From Aeromonas bestiarum (GTDB taxonomy: Bacteria > Pseudomonadota > Gammaproteobacteria > Enterobacterales > Aeromonadaceae), in contig NZ_CDDA01000025.1 of the NCBI RefSeq assembly GCF_000819745.1, forward strand, positions 1-64,000: a stretch of DNA of 64,000 nucleotides. The letters run 5' to 3'. The position numbers were made by a program, and so were the translations under genes. This document shows positions 28,645 through 39,577 of the stretch, piece by piece. Every line of letters starts with the position of its first letter. The stretch's first letter is position 1. The notes under the pieces are model-generated. The model was not told where the DNA came from, searched no databases, and saw nothing but the letters and a program-made list of their open reading frames with translations.

Positions 28645-28955
28645 AGACCGGTCGGGGGAGTGCGACCCGGTCGCCTCCCCCTGCGTCCTCACATCTTGAT
28701 CGCCCTGTGCTTGTCAAATTAATCGCCCTGCGCTTGCCAATGCGCCGATTCCCGCTATCATCAGGGCTCATTTTTAACCCGAGGTTTTATTGCCCATCAT
28801 GGACAATCCCCGAAGTTGCCCTTCGTTTCTCCCTGTCAAAATGTATCTGTTATTGCTCCACCAGCGCCTCTGAAAACACTCAAGCTTCGTGCTCCCACGG
28901 CCATAGTTCGCCGTCACTGACACCCGCTCTGTCTGTTTTTTATTGAGGTCATTAC
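28645..28955. other. Leader/promoter region of the TerC-CBS gene
   Basis: 311 bp containing a near-perfect GC hairpin at 28654-28681. Beyond that there is AT-richer DNA near 28760-28800 and T-rich DNA just before the start codon (28937-28943). I looked for the manganese yybP-ykoY riboswitch that often precedes TerC genes and did not recognise its conserved segments. Confidence 0.5.
28654..28681. terminator. Strong hairpin after the CDF gene
   Basis: GGGGGAG and GCGACC pair with GGTCGC and CTCCCCC across a short loop with one bulged T. No T run follows, so intrinsic termination is uncertain. Confidence 0.45.
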
Positions 28956-30491
28956 ATGGAATTGCTGCTGGATCCCCACATCTGGGTGGGTCTGTTTACC
29001 CTGATCATTCTGGAAATCGTGCTGGGGATCGACAACCTGGTCTTCATCGCCATCCTGGTGAAAAAACTGCCCCCCGCCCAGCGGGACAAGGCCCGCATCA
29101 TAGGCCTGTCGCTGGCCCTGCTGATGCGTCTGGGCCTGCTGGCGGTGATGTCGTGGCTGGTGACCCTGACCGCCCCCATTCTTCAGCTCGGCGAGCTCGT
29201 CTTCTCCGGTCGGGATCTCATCCTGATGGGCGGCGGCCTGTTCCTGCTGTTCAAGGCCACCACAGAGCTGCACGAGCGGCTGGAGGCCAACCCCGAGTCC
29301 GGCGGCCACAGCGGCGTCTACGCCAGTTTCGGGGTTGTGGTGGCGCAGATCCTGGTGCTGGATGCCGTCTTCTCGCTGGATTCCATCATCACTGCGGTGG
29401 GCATGGTGGAACACCTTGGCGTCATGATGGCGGCCGTGACCATCGCCATGCTGGTGATGGTGCTCGCCTCCAAGCCCCTGACCCAGTTCGTCAACGCCCA
29501 CCCGACCGTGGTGGTGCTCTGCCTGAGCTTCCTGCTGATGATCGGCTTCAGTCTGGTGGCGGAAGGGTTTGGCTTCCATATTCCCAAGGGCTACCTCTAC
29601 GCGGCCATCGGCTTCTCGGTGCTGATCGAGTTCTTCAACCAGCTCTCCCAGCGCAGCGCCGAGCGCCACGAGGCCAAGCAGCCCCTGCGCGAGCGCACCA
29701 CGGCTGCCATCTTCAAGCTGATGGGCAGCAAGGCATATCAGGACAGACCGGACGATGATCTGGATGCGCCGGCGCCTGCGCCGCTGAGCTTTGGCGAGGA
29801 GGAGCGTTACATGGTGACCGGGGTCTTGTCGCTGGCCGAGCGCTCCATCCGCACCATAATGACGCCGCGCTCCGACATGGCCTGGATCGATGTCAACGAC
29901 TCGCCCGAGGAGATCCGCGCCCTGCTGCAACAGGAGCCTCACAGCCTGTTCCCTGTCTGTGACGGTGATCTGGACGAGATCATAGGCGTGGTCAAGGCGC
30001 GGGATCTGCTGTTTGCCCTCAACGAAGGGCAACCGTTGAGCGAGCTGGCCAAGCAGAACGACCCCATCATAGTGCCGCAGACCATCAACGTGATCCGGCT
30101 GCTGGCGGAGCTGCGCAAGGCGAAAGGCAGCCTGATCCTGGTCTCCGACGAGTTTGGCGTCATTCAGGGGCTGGTCACCACCCACGACCTGCTGGAGGCC
30201 ATCGTCGGCGAACTGCCGGACGAGGACGAGACCCCGGACATGGTGCGCGACGGAGAAGGCTGGCTCATCAACGGCAGCACCAACATCCATCATGTGGAGC
30301 AGGTGCTGGAACACGAGGGGCTGGTGAGCGAGAGCGATGAATACGTGACCCTGGCGGGCATGCTGCTCTCCCACTTCGGCTCCTTGCCCACCCCGGGCCA
30401 GCAGCTGCAACTGCAGCAGCTCTGCTTCGAGGTGGTCGAGGTGAGCGAGCGCCGCATCGAACGGGTACGGGTCATGCCGCTGGGGACCTGA
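28956..30491 (+). CDS. TerC-family membrane protein with CBS pair and transporter-associated domain (YoaE/YegH type)
   Basis: A 511-residue protein. The N-terminal TerC domain (about residues 1-230, seven helices) has the paired acidic helices [13 protein letters not shown] and [17 protein letters not shown], whose aspartates line the putative ion path. Then come a CBS domain pair (about 280-410; first block [12 protein letters not shown]) and a CorC/HlyC-type C-terminal domain (about 425-505). TerC relatives are linked to manganese export and membrane-protein metallation. CBS pairs usually bind adenosine nucleotides. Length matches E. coli YoaE. The ATG at 28956 follows TTGAGGTCATTAC. Monocistronic, with a terminator. 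Confidence 0.88.
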   Translation: MELLLDPHIWVGLFTLIILEIVLGIDNLVFIAILVKKLPPAQRDKARIIGLSLALLMRLGLLAVMSWLVTLTAPILQLGELVFSGRDLILMGGGLFLLFKATTELHERLEANPESGGHSGVYASFGVVVAQILVLDAVFSLDSIITAVGMVEHLGVMMAAVTIAMLVMVLASKPLTQFVNAHPTVVVLCLSFLLMIGFSLVAEGFGFHIPKGYLYAAIGFSVLIEFFNQLSQRSAERHEAKQPLRERTTAAIFKLMGSKAYQDRPDDDLDAPAPAPLSFGEEERYMVTGVLSLAERSIRTIMTPRSDMAWIDVNDSPEEIRALLQQEPHSLFPVCDGDLDEIIGVVKARDLLFALNEGQPLSELAKQNDPIIVPQTINVIRLLAELRKAKGSLILVSDEFGVIQGLVTTHDLLEAIVGELPDEDETPDMVRDGEGWLINGSTNIHHVEQVLEHEGLVSESDEYVTLAGMLLSHFGSLPTPGQQLQLQQLCFEVVEVSERRIERVRVMPLGT

Positions 30492-30511
30492 GCCCCGGTC
30501 GCGTGAACAGG

Positions 30512-30535
30512 GAGGGCCAAGCAGGCCCTCTTTTT
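30512..30535. terminator. Terminator of the TerC-CBS gene
   Basis: GAGGGCC-AAGCA-GGCCCTC followed by TTTTT. Confidence 0.87.
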
Positions 30536-30737
30536 ATTGCGCTGTTGTTGCACTTTTTATTGCACGACACCGCAGCCAGCTCTCCTTCAGCTGCCCGCTG
30601 GCTCGCCAGCGAGCGCCATCCAGACCCTGTGCCGATGGATTGATGCCATCACTGCAATTCTTTTCTGCAATTACCCCCCTTTTTCACAACAAGCCGCAGG
30701 GCTAGAGTGGCCTCACTCCCACCATGAGGAACTCAAA

Positions 30738-31859
30738 ATGAGCCACGATCACCTGTTCTGCCCGCTGCGTCTGGGCCAGTTGCACCTTAACAACCGTATC
30801 GTCATGCCCCCCATGACCCGCTCCCGTGCCAGCCAGCCCGGTGATGTGGCCAATGCCATGATGGCCACCTATTACGCCCAGCGCGCCGGGGCCGGCCTCA
30901 TCATCAGCGAAGGTACCCAGGTAGACCCCATGGGCAAGGGCTATGCCTGGACCCCGGGGATCCACAGCGCCGAGCAAGTGGCCGGCTGGAAGGGGGTGAC
31001 AGACGCGGTACACGCCAAGGGCGGCACCATCTTCGCCCAGCTCTGGCACGTGGGCCGGGTCACCCATACCGACAACCTGGGCGGCGCCCAGCCTATCTCC
31101 TCGTCGGCCATCAAGGCCGTGGGTGTCAAGGTGTTCGTCGATAACGGCAGCGATGCCCCCGGCTTCGTGGAGACGGTCACCCCGCGCGCCATGACCCAGC
31201 AAGACATAGATGCAGTGGTGGGCCAGTTCCGCCAGGCGGCCCGCAACGCCATGCTGGCCGGCTTCGACGGCATAGAGCTGCACGCCGCCAACGGCTATCT
31301 CATCAACCAGTTCCTCGACTCCGAGTCCAACACCCGCACCGACAACTACGGCGGCTCGCTGGAAAATCGCCTGCGCTTCCTGAAAGAGATGACAGAGGCG
31401 GTCAGTGCCGAAATCGGAGCAGACCGCGTCGGCGTGCGCCTCGCGCCGCTCACCACCCTCAACGGCACCGTCGATGCCAACCCGCAGCAGACCTATCTGG
31501 CCGCCGCCCGCTTGCTGGGGGAGCTTGATGTCGTCTACCTGCACATCGCCGAGGCGGACTGGGACGATGCCCCCCTGATGCCGGAAAACTTCAAGCAGGG
31601 GCTGCGGGACGCCTTCCCCAACACCCTCATCTATGCGGGCAAATACGATGGCGAGCGAGCCCGGGCCGCCCTCCAGGCCGGTTGGGCCGACATGATTGGC
31701 TTTGGTCGCCCCTTCGTGGCCAACCCGGATCTGCCGAACCGGCTGCGCCACGGCTACCCGTTCGCCCCCCACGATCCGGCCACCCTGTTTGGTGGTGGCG
31801 AACAGGGGCTGACCGACTACCCGACCTATCAAGAGGCCACCGAGCCGCAATCGGCCTGA
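30738..31859 (+). CDS. nemA: Old Yellow Enzyme family alkene reductase (NemA type)
   Basis: FMN-dependent NAD(P)H ene-reductase of 373 residues that reduces electrophilic alkenes such as N-ethylmaleimide. The TIM barrel begins LFCPLRLGQLHLNNRIVM. The FMN contact MPPMTRSRA is near residue 25, the active-site tyrosine region follows in MGKGYAWTPGI, and the substrate-binding ELHAANGYLINQF motif is near residue 180. The tail IGFGRPFVANPDLP is typical. The ATG at 30738 has GAGGAACTC upstream. The 200-bp upstream stretch has an AT-rich patch near 30655-30690; no NemR box was recognised. Confidence 0.92.
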   Translation: MSHDHLFCPLRLGQLHLNNRIVMPPMTRSRASQPGDVANAMMATYYAQRAGAGLIISEGTQVDPMGKGYAWTPGIHSAEQVAGWKGVTDAVHAKGGTIFAQLWHVGRVTHTDNLGGAQPISSSAIKAVGVKVFVDNGSDAPGFVETVTPRAMTQQDIDAVVGQFRQAARNAMLAGFDGIELHAANGYLINQFLDSESNTRTDNYGGSLENRLRFLKEMTEAVSAEIGADRVGVRLAPLTTLNGTVDANPQQTYLAAARLLGELDVVYLHIAEADWDDAPLMPENFKQGLRDAFPNTLIYAGKYDGERARAALQAGWADMIGFGRPFVANPDLPNRLRHGYPFAPHDPATLFGGGEQGLTDYPTYQEATEPQSA

Positions 31860-31903
31860 TACCGGCCAGCGGCCCCTGTCGGCGCATCAGCCCGTCGAAA
31901 CCA

Positions 31904-31938
31904 AGCAGGCCCGCCATCACTGGCGGGCCTGCTGTTTT
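31904..31938. terminator. nemA / adenine deaminase bidirectional terminator
   Basis: Thirteen-base arms AGCAGGCCCGCCA and complement around TCAC, then GTTTTG, between convergent genes. Confidence 0.82.
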
Positions 31939-31967
31939 GTGTCGCCGACGCAACCGGCCGCACGAGA

Positions 31968-33068
<1,101 letters not shown>

Positions 33069-33201
33069 CTATCTCTGATTGTGGGGGAGACTTGTCATCA
33101 AACAGACTTATAATGGCGTCACAAAAACAACATAACTGATTGAAGATATTAAGAGTTGGCGCAACTTTCCGCCGCCTCTTGCGCCTACACAAGGAGTCCC
33201 C

Positions 33202-33951
33202 ATGAAGAAAAGTGTCATCTGTGACATCGACGGCGTCATACTGCACAACAACGATCTGGTGCCCGGTGCTGACCGCTTCGTCCATCGCCTGCTGGAGCAG
33301 GGCAGCAAGCTGTTGTTCCTCACCAACTATCCGGCCCAGACCCAGAAAGATCTGCAAAACCGCTTCCGCTCCGCCGGGATCGAGGTGCCGGAAGAGTGCT
33401 TCTACACCTCCGCCATGGGCACCGCCGATTTTCTCAAACGCCAGGATGGCAAGAAGGCCTATGTGATTGGCGAGGGAGCCCTGACCCATGAGCTCTACAA
33501 GGCCGGCTTCACCATCACCGACATAGACCCCGACTTCGTGGTGGTGGGCGAGACCCGCAACTACAACTGGACCATGATGCAGCTGGGCGCCAAGTTCGTC
33601 GATCAGGGGGCCCGCTTCATCGCCACCAACCCGGATACCCACGGCCCCATGATGCACCCGGCCTGCGGCGCCCTCTGCGCCCCCATAGAGCGGATGACCG
33701 GCAAGAAGCCCTTCTATGTGGGCAAGCCGAGCGCCTGGATCATTCGGGCGGCACTCAACCGGATGGAGGCCCACTCCGATGACACCGTCATCATAGGCGA
33801 CAACCTGCGCACCGATATTCTGGCGGGCTTCCAGGCCGGTCTCGAAACCGTGCTGGTGCTCTCCGGGGTGAGCAAGGTGGCGGATATCGATCGCATGCCG
33901 TTTCGCCCGAACCACATCTTCGACTCGGTCGTGGACATAGACATCGTCTGA
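33202..33951 (+). CDS. nagD: NagD-type ribonucleotide monophosphatase (HAD-IIA)
   Basis: Cytoplasmic HAD phosphatase of 249 residues (E. coli NagD 250), best known for UMP dephosphorylation. Motif I is CDIDGVIL near residue 8, motif II is FLTNYP near residue 46, GKPS is near residue 176, and motif IV is IGDNLRTD near residue 197. The cap domain lies between motifs II and III. AAGGAGTCCCC precedes the ATG. It is not in a nag operon here. A GC-rich hairpin follows the stop. Confidence 0.94.
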   Translation: MKKSVICDIDGVILHNNDLVPGADRFVHRLLEQGSKLLFLTNYPAQTQKDLQNRFRSAGIEVPEECFYTSAMGTADFLKRQDGKKAYVIGEGALTHELYKAGFTITDIDPDFVVVGETRNYNWTMMQLGAKFVDQGARFIATNPDTHGPMMHPACGALCAPIERMTGKKPFYVGKPSAWIIRAALNRMEAHSDDTVIIGDNLRTDILAGFQAGLETVLVLSGVSKVADIDRMPFRPNHIFDSVVDIDIV

Positions 33952-33960
33952 TCGCCGGCC

Positions 33961-33983
33961 CGGGCATGGCGCCGCCATGCCCG
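33961..33983. terminator. Hairpin after nagD
   Basis: CGGGCATGGC-GCC-GCCATGCCCG perfect ten-base arms. There is no T run, so termination is not certain. Confidence 0.45.
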
Positions 33984-34042
33984 TCGTCAGGCCGTCACCA
34001 GCATCTAGCCGGGGCTGACCCGCAGCCCCCGAAGGACGCGAA

Positions 34043-35617
34043 ATGGAACCAATGATGATCGCCGTGGCCTTCGGGTGCGGCATGCTGGTCAACCTCATAG
34101 GGTTGCCACCCCTGCTGGGCTTTCTGGCCGCCGGCTTCCTCCTCAACGGCATGGGCTATCACAACACCCTGGCACTGAACGAGGTCGCCGATCTCGGGGT
34201 CACCCTGCTGCTGTTCACCATAGGTCTCAAGCTCAACGTCAAGACCCTGATGCGGCGCGATGTGTGGGGCACTACCAGCGTCCACCTGCTCTGCTCCACC
34301 CTGCTGTTTGCCGTGATTCTGCTGGTGTGCAAGGGGCTGGGGCTCGCGCTGGCCCTGTCGCTGGACTGGAAGCTGGCGCTGCTGCTCGGCTTTGCCCTCT
34401 CCTTCTCCAGCACCGTCTTTGCGGTCAAGGTGCTGGAGGATCGCAGCGACATGAATGCCCTCTATGCCCGGCTCGCCATCGGGGTGCTGATCATGCAGGA
34501 TGTGTTCGCGGTGGCCTTTCTGGCGTTTTCCAGCGGCCAGTGGCCCAGCATCTGGGCACTCTGGGTGCTCGGCTTGCCGCTGCTGCGCCCCTTGCTGTTC
34601 AAGCTCCTGGAGCGCGCCGGCCACGGCGAGCTGCAGGTGCTGTTCGGGATCTTCCTGGCGCTGGTGGTGGGCGCCGCCGGTTTTGAGGTGGTGGGGCTCA
34701 AGCCCGATCTGGGGGCGCTCATCATCGGCATGATGCTGGCCTCCCACCCGGCCGCCGCCGGGCTGGCCAAGGCGCTGTTCAATCTCAAAGACCTCTTCCT
34801 CGTCTGCTTCTTCCTGACCATAGGTCTCAACGGCCTGCCGACCCACGATACCATGCTGCTGGCGCTGGCATTGGTGCTGGCGCTGCCGCTCAAGAGCGCG
34901 CTCTACTACCTGGTCTACAGCGGTGCCCACCTGCGGGGGCGTACAGCCCTGCTCTCCACCCTGGCGCTCACCAACTTCTCGGAGTTTGGCCTGATCGTGG
35001 CCGCCATCGCCGCCAAGGCGGGGTGGATCTCCCATGAGTGGCTGGTCGCCCTTTCACTGGCGCTGGCGGCAAGCTTCATGATCTCGGCACCGCTCAACAG
35101 CCAGAGCGAGCGGATCTACCACAGACTCGGCAGCTGGCTGCGCGGGATCCAGGCCAACACCCTGCACCCGGAGGACAGGCCCATCGAGCTCGGCGATGCC
35201 GAGGTGATCATCCTCGGCATGGGCCGCATCGGCCAGGGGGCCTACTTCGAGCTGGAGAACAAGTACGGCACAGTGATCCTCGGGGTGGAGAACGACAGCG
35301 AGAAGCTGCCCACCCTGCGCGCCCAGGGGATGAACGTCATCGAAGGAGACGCCACCGATACCGACTTCTGGGACAAGGTGCTGCTCTCCAACCAGGTCAA
35401 CCTGGTGCTGCTGGCCATGCCCCACCACTCGGGTAATCTCTACGCCATCGAGAAGCTGCGCAGCCACGGCTTTGGCGGCAAGATAGCGGCCATAGTCCGC
35501 TTCGAGGATGACATCGCCTCCCTGCGCGAACAGGGGGTGGATGCTGTGTTCAACGTCTACGACGAGGCGGGCAGCGGCTTCGCCCGCCATGTCATCAAGC
35601 GGTTGCAGCCACGCTGA
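34043..35617 (+). CDS. CPA2 family cation:proton antiporter with TrkA-N domain (Kef/YbaL-like)
   Basis: A 524-residue protein. The antiporter domain of about 12 helices (residues 1-365) contains the ADLGVTLLLFTIGLKL segment and FALSFSSTVFAVKVLED near residue 115, the CPA2 core. It is followed by a cytoplasmic RCK/TrkA-N nucleotide-binding domain starting VIILGMGRIGQGAYFELE near residue 390, with VEGDATD-like sequence (IEGDATD). KefC-type proteins export potassium under electrophile stress, but whether this one does so is unknown. It lacks an adjacent KefG/KefF partner gene. GAAGGACGCGAA precedes the ATG. Confidence 0.88.
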   Translation: MEPMMIAVAFGCGMLVNLIGLPPLLGFLAAGFLLNGMGYHNTLALNEVADLGVTLLLFTIGLKLNVKTLMRRDVWGTTSVHLLCSTLLFAVILLVCKGLGLALALSLDWKLALLLGFALSFSSTVFAVKVLEDRSDMNALYARLAIGVLIMQDVFAVAFLAFSSGQWPSIWALWVLGLPLLRPLLFKLLERAGHGELQVLFGIFLALVVGAAGFEVVGLKPDLGALIIGMMLASHPAAAGLAKALFNLKDLFLVCFFLTIGLNGLPTHDTMLLALALVLALPLKSALYYLVYSGAHLRGRTALLSTLALTNFSEFGLIVAAIAAKAGWISHEWLVALSLALAASFMISAPLNSQSERIYHRLGSWLRGIQANTLHPEDRPIELGDAEVIILGMGRIGQGAYFELENKYGTVILGVENDSEKLPTLRAQGMNVIEGDATDTDFWDKVLLSNQVNLVLLAMPHHSGNLYAIEKLRSHGFGGKIAAIVRFEDDIASLREQGVDAVFNVYDEAGSGFARHVIKRLQPR

Positions 35618-35681
35618 CGGCGCTTGGCAAGGTGAGACGTATCGTTTACGTTATGCACAACTGTGTTTAATAAAACGAACA

Positions 35682-35709
35682 AACGCGGGACCGTATGGTC
35701 CCGCTTTTA
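35682..35709. terminator. Terminator of the CPA2 antiporter gene
   Basis: GCGGGACC-GTAT-GGTCCCGC followed by TTTT. It lies just before the cupin gene's ribosome site, so it may also attenuate the cupin gene. Confidence 0.78.
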
Positions 35710-35730
35710 TATCCTTGCCAAGGAGGCACC

Positions 35731-36099
35731 ATGAAGACCCTCAACGACTGGATCCTGCTCAGCAGCCACCAGGCCGCCCCCATCCCGCTGATGCCCGCCC
35801 CCGAGCGCATTAAAGCAGGCAACCCGGCGCAAACTGTCTGGAACCACTACTCGGATCCGAGCCAGCAGTTTCACGTGGGCTTCTGGGCCTGCGAGCCCGG
35901 CCGCTGGGCCATCCACTACACGGAGCACGAGTATTGCCAGCTGCTGGAAGGGGATGTGGTGATCCACGACAGTCAGGGCAGCCAGCTTGCCCTCAAACCG
36001 GGGGATCAGTTCATTATTCCGGCAGGCTTTGTCGGGCAGTGGGAGACACTCACCCCCTGTCGCAAGCTCTATGTGATCTTCGAGCCCGCCACCGCTTGA
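35731..36099 (+). CDS. Cupin-domain protein
   Basis: A single-domain beta-barrel protein of 122 residues. The second half has the cupin motif 2 pattern (LALKPGDQFIIPAGFVGQWE), and YTEHEYCQLLEGDVVI corresponds to motif 1, with Glu and His residues that could bind metal. Similar proteins are annotated DUF861-type or transcriptional-regulator-like cupins; the ligand is unknown. AAGGAGGCACC precedes the ATG at 35731. Its stop codon lies inside a perfect 18-base palindrome at 36095-36112. Confidence 0.8.
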   Translation: MKTLNDWILLSSHQAAPIPLMPAPERIKAGNPAQTVWNHYSDPSQQFHVGFWACEPGRWAIHYTEHEYCQLLEGDVVIHDSQGSQLALKPGDQFIIPAGFVGQWETLTPCRKLYVIFEPATA

Positions 36100-36112
36100 C
36101 GCGCGCGTCAAG
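36095..36112. promoter_or_regulatory. Perfect 18-bp palindrome CTTGACGCG-CGCGTCAAG
   Basis: It overlaps the cupin stop codon, 181 bp upstream of asnB. It is too symmetric for chance at this size and could be an operator for asnB or a processing hairpin. Confidence 0.35.
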
Positions 36113-36292
36113 TCGCCCCTCTGTACCCGCCGCTTGATGCCCCCGTCGGCTTGACGTTTGCGGCATGATTTTGTGCGGTTTTCCCGCTTGCAAAAGGTTT
36201 TTGCGCTAGGCATTGTGATTGGCGAGGAATGTAAATGGAATTTCGAGCCCGTTCGTGGGGGGCTCCTATAAAAATCAAGAGGATTACCGCCA

Positions 36293-37957
36293 ATGTGTTC
36301 TATTTTCGGCATTCTGGACATCAAATCCGATGCAGCAGCCTTGCGCAAATCGGCCCTGGAGATGTCCAAGCGATTGCGTCACCGCGGTCCTGACTGGTCC
36401 GGCGTCTACAGCACAGACAAAGCCATACTGGTGCACGAGCGCCTGGCCATCGTCGATCCGGGCAATGGCGCCCAGCCGCTCTACAACCCGGAGCGCACTC
36501 ACGTATTGGCCGTCAACGGCGAGATCTACAACCACAAGGAACTCGAGAAGAACCTCAAGGTCGACTTCCAGTTCCAGACCCACTCCGATTGCGAGGTGCT
36601 GCTGGCGCTCTACAAGGAGAAGGGCCCCGCCTTTTTGGACGATCTGAACGGCATCTTCGCCTTCATCCTCTATGACGCAGAGCAGGATGCCTACCTGATT
36701 GGTCGTGACCACATGGGGATCATCCCCCTCTATACCGGTCGCGACGAGCACGGCAACTTCTATGTCGCCTCCGAGATGAAAGCCCTGGTGCCGGTCTGCA
36801 AGAGCGTCGAAACCTTCCCGCCGGGACATTACCTGTGGAGCAAGGATGGCGAGCTCAAACAGTGGTACAAACGCGACTGGATGGAGTACGCAGCGGTCGA
36901 GCACAAGGTCAGCGACCGGGCTGAACTGAAAGCCGCGCTGGAAGCGGCGGTCAAGCGCCAGCTGATGTGCGACGTGCCCTATGGCGTGCTGCTCTCCGGC
37001 GGTCTGGACTCGTCCGTCATCTCCGCCATCACCAAGATCTATGCCGCCCGCCGGGTGGAAGACGATGGCAAGAGCGAGGCCTGGTGGCCCCAGCTGCACT
37101 CCTTCGCCGTCGGCCTGGAAGGCTCGCCGGATCTCGCCGCCGCCCGCAAGGTGGCCGATCACCTCGGCACCATTCACCACCAGATCCACTTCACAGTGCA
37201 GGAGGGGCTGGATGCCCTGCGCGACGTCATCTATCACCTCGAGACCTATGACGTCACCACCATACGTGCCTCCACCCCCATGTACCTGATGGCCCGTTAT
37301 ATCAAGGCGATGGGGATCAAGATGGTGCTCTCCGGCGAGGGTTCGGACGAGCTGTTTGGCGGTTACCTCTACTTCCACAAGGCGCCGAACGCCCGCGAGT
37401 TCCACGAGGAGAACGTGCGCAAGCTCGCCTCCCTGCATCTGTATGACTGCCTGCGGGCCAACAAGTCCATGGCCGCCTGGGGCGTGGAGGGTCGCGTGCC
37501 CTTCCTCGACAAGGAGTTCATGGACGTGGCGATGCGCCTCAACCCTGCCGACAAGATGTGCGGCAACGGCAAGATCGAGAAACACATACTGCGCGAAGCC
37601 TTCGAGGAGCTGTTGCCCCACGAAGTGGCCTGGCGCCAGAAGGAGCAGTTCTCCGACGGCGTGGGTTACTCCTGGATTGACAGCCTCAAGGCCATGGTCG
37701 AAACCGAAGTGACGGATCAGATGTTCGAGGCGGCGGCGTTCCGCTTCCCCGTCAACACCCCGCTCACCAAGGAGGCCTACTACTACCGCGCCATCTTCGA
37801 CGAGCACTTCCCGCTGGAGTCCGCCGCCCGTACCGTGCCCTACGGCAAGTCGGTCGCCTGCTCCACCCCGACCGCCTTGGAGTGGGATGCCAAGTTCAAG
37901 GAGATGGCCGACCCGTCCGGTCGCGCCGTGATGGACGTCCACCAGCAGAGTTACTGA
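36293..37957 (+). CDS. asnB: Asparagine synthase B (glutamine-hydrolysing)
   Basis: Makes asparagine from aspartate, glutamine and ATP. The 554 residues equal E. coli AsnB. Cys2 is the N-terminal glutaminase nucleophile (M-C-SIFGILD), with RHRGPDWSG and AVNGEIYNH in the same class-II amidotransferase domain. The synthetase domain has the PP-loop LLSGGLDSSVIS near residue 232 and SGEGSDELFGGY near residue 347. AAGAGGATTACCGCC precedes the ATG. It is monocistronic and ends in a strong terminator. Confidence 0.97.
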   Translation: MCSIFGILDIKSDAAALRKSALEMSKRLRHRGPDWSGVYSTDKAILVHERLAIVDPGNGAQPLYNPERTHVLAVNGEIYNHKELEKNLKVDFQFQTHSDCEVLLALYKEKGPAFLDDLNGIFAFILYDAEQDAYLIGRDHMGIIPLYTGRDEHGNFYVASEMKALVPVCKSVETFPPGHYLWSKDGELKQWYKRDWMEYAAVEHKVSDRAELKAALEAAVKRQLMCDVPYGVLLSGGLDSSVISAITKIYAARRVEDDGKSEAWWPQLHSFAVGLEGSPDLAAARKVADHLGTIHHQIHFTVQEGLDALRDVIYHLETYDVTTIRASTPMYLMARYIKAMGIKMVLSGEGSDELFGGYLYFHKAPNAREFHEENVRKLASLHLYDCLRANKSMAAWGVEGRVPFLDKEFMDVAMRLNPADKMCGNGKIEKHILREAFEELLPHEVAWRQKEQFSDGVGYSWIDSLKAMVETEVTDQMFEAAAFRFPVNTPLTKEAYYYRAIFDEHFPLESAARTVPYGKSVACSTPTALEWDAKFKEMADPSGRAVMDVHQQSY

Positions 37958-37993
37958 TCCGCTGACGGATATCCTGGCCAACCAGCCAACAAC

Positions 37994-38022
37994 AAAGCCC
38001 CTCGCGAGGGGCTTTTATTTTT
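37994..38022. terminator. asnB terminator
   Basis: AAAGCCCCTC-GC-GAGGGGCTTTT followed by more T. Confidence 0.88.
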
Positions 38023-38080
38023 TGGCCATGGCGATGGCGCTCGTCAGCTCAGCTGGCCGATGTTGCCGCGTTGAGCGACA

Positions 38081-39577
38081 TCAATCCTTTTTCGCCTTGT
38101 TGGCAAAGAAGATATCGGCCTGAATATCCTGAGTGCGGACGGTGAAGACCTGGTTGGTCAGATCGTCGGTCAGTGCTTCCGCATCCTTCATCACCCGCAG
38201 ATTGAAGTCGTTGAGCATACGGTTGGCGGCGGCCTTGTCTGTTTTGACCGTTTTCAGATAGCTGGCTTCCATCTCTTTCTGCTCGTTGGCGATCTTCGCC
38301 TCCCAGCTCTGGTAAGCCTGCTTCACCATGGGCGCCAGCTTGGGGTAATCGGTCATCACCAGGGTCTGCAGTTTGCGATATTTCCAGTAGATGGAGTCGC
38401 TGTCCGCCTTGTCGCTGCCCAGGGCATAGTGGGCTGGATAGGCTTCCAGACCGCTGTAATAGGGAACGAAGGCGGTCAGGTCTGCCATGCCGAGGCCCAC
38501 ATAGGTCACCTCCCCCACCTCGCGCGGCATCCAGGGGCGCACTTGCATCACATGGGCCTCATAGGTGCGAAATACGCTGATGGGGCGCCACGGCTCCTGG
38601 CCGTTCAACCCTTTGCCATAGGGGTCGTGCTCGGTGCCGTCATAGTGATTGCGCAGCACCGCCTTGACCTCATCCAGGGTCATCTTCTTCTCGGGGGTCA
38701 GGGTGACAGGGAATTGGCGACCGGCATCCACCGCCTGCTTGAGCGAGGGGTTGAACATCTGCTGTATGGTCCAGACCCGGGGATCGTTATAGGTACGATC
38801 CCGCTCGTCGTCGCGGGTATAGGCCTGCGAGAAATTGAACTTCCCATCCTTTTGTGGCTGGTAGAGCCCCTTCTCGGTGGCAAACTCGACCAGATTTTTC
38901 GAGCCCATCATGTCGGCACTCTTGGGATCGTAGTGCTGCAGGCGCCCCTGATTGCCAGAGGCAAAATACTGATCCTTGGGCAGGCGCTGCGCCATCCAGT
39001 GGTGACCGGTGGCTGTCTCCAGATACCAGAGCTCATTATCATCCACCACGGCGACGCCAAACCCCTCCCCCGCCCCCAGGGTCTCTATGATGTTGCCCAG
39101 CAGGGCGACCGCCTCGCGAGCCGAGGTGGTGCGCGAAAGCAGCACATCGGGAATGTCATCCTCGGTGATGCCCTTGTCCTCGACATAGGGATCGAAGGCG
39201 AGCGCCTCGGGCGACGCGAAAATGGACTCGGTGCCGCTCACCCCCACCCCTTTCTCGTTGAAACCTGTGGCGCCGTGCAGCTGGGTCTTCCAGTTCGGCA
39301 CAGTGGTGTAACGCAGGGAGTTTTTCGGCAAGGGGTAGCTAAAATCATTGGCGCCGTTGTGAGCCTTGGAACTGTGCACACCGCTCTGCCCCTGTTTAGC
39401 CGGATGGATCACGAAATGCTGGGCTTTCAGCGCATCGCTGTCGGCGCTGCGGGCCACCATCATGGAGCCATCGGCGCTGGCCTCGCTGCCTACCAACAGG
39501 GTCGTGCAGGCGAACGCCGACGAGAAGAGAGCAAGGTTGATGGAGAGTGCGACGACGCACTTCTTGAAGGAATGCAT
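38081..39577 (-). CDS. Secreted C69 family dipeptidase
   Basis: Peptidase family C69 (older U34) Ntn hydrolase of 498 residues. Residues 1-23 are a signal peptide (MHSFKKCVVALSINLALFSS-AFA). Cleavage would expose Cys24, the catalytic N-terminal nucleophile, in CTTLLVGSEASADGS. The LEYLETATGHHW-like block (LWYLETATGHHWMA), with WRPISVFRTYEAHV further on, is typical of the family. The site before the cysteine (AFAC) lacks the leucine of a lipobox, so an Ntn enzyme is favoured over a lipoprotein. The ATG at 39577 has AAGGAGATAT upstream. The long AT-rich gap beyond the start suggests its own regulated promoter. Confidence 0.9.
   Translation of the reverse strand: MHSFKKCVVALSINLALFSSAFACTTLLVGSEASADGSMMVARSADSDALKAQHFVIHPAKQGQSGVHSSKAHNGANDFSYPLPKNSLRYTTVPNWKTQLHGATGFNEKGVGVSGTESIFASPEALAFDPYVEDKGITEDDIPDVLLSRTTSAREAVALLGNIIETLGAGEGFGVAVVDDNELWYLETATGHHWMAQRLPKDQYFASGNQGRLQHYDPKSADMMGSKNLVEFATEKGLYQPQKDGKFNFSQAYTRDDERDRTYNDPRVWTIQQMFNPSLKQAVDAGRQFPVTLTPEKKMTLDEVKAVLRNHYDGTEHDPYGKGLNGQEPWRPISVFRTYEAHVMQVRPWMPREVGEVTYVGLGMADLTAFVPYYSGLEAYPAHYALGSDKADSDSIYWKYRKLQTLVMTDYPKLAPMVKQAYQSWEAKIANEQKEMEASYLKTVKTDKAAANRMLNDFNLRVMKDAEALTDDLTNQVFTVRTQDIQADIFFANKAKKD

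Noticed and set aside
28645-28955. yybP-ykoY manganese riboswitch upstream of the TerC gene
   Set aside because: The conserved purine-rich segments and loop contacts could not be found by eye.
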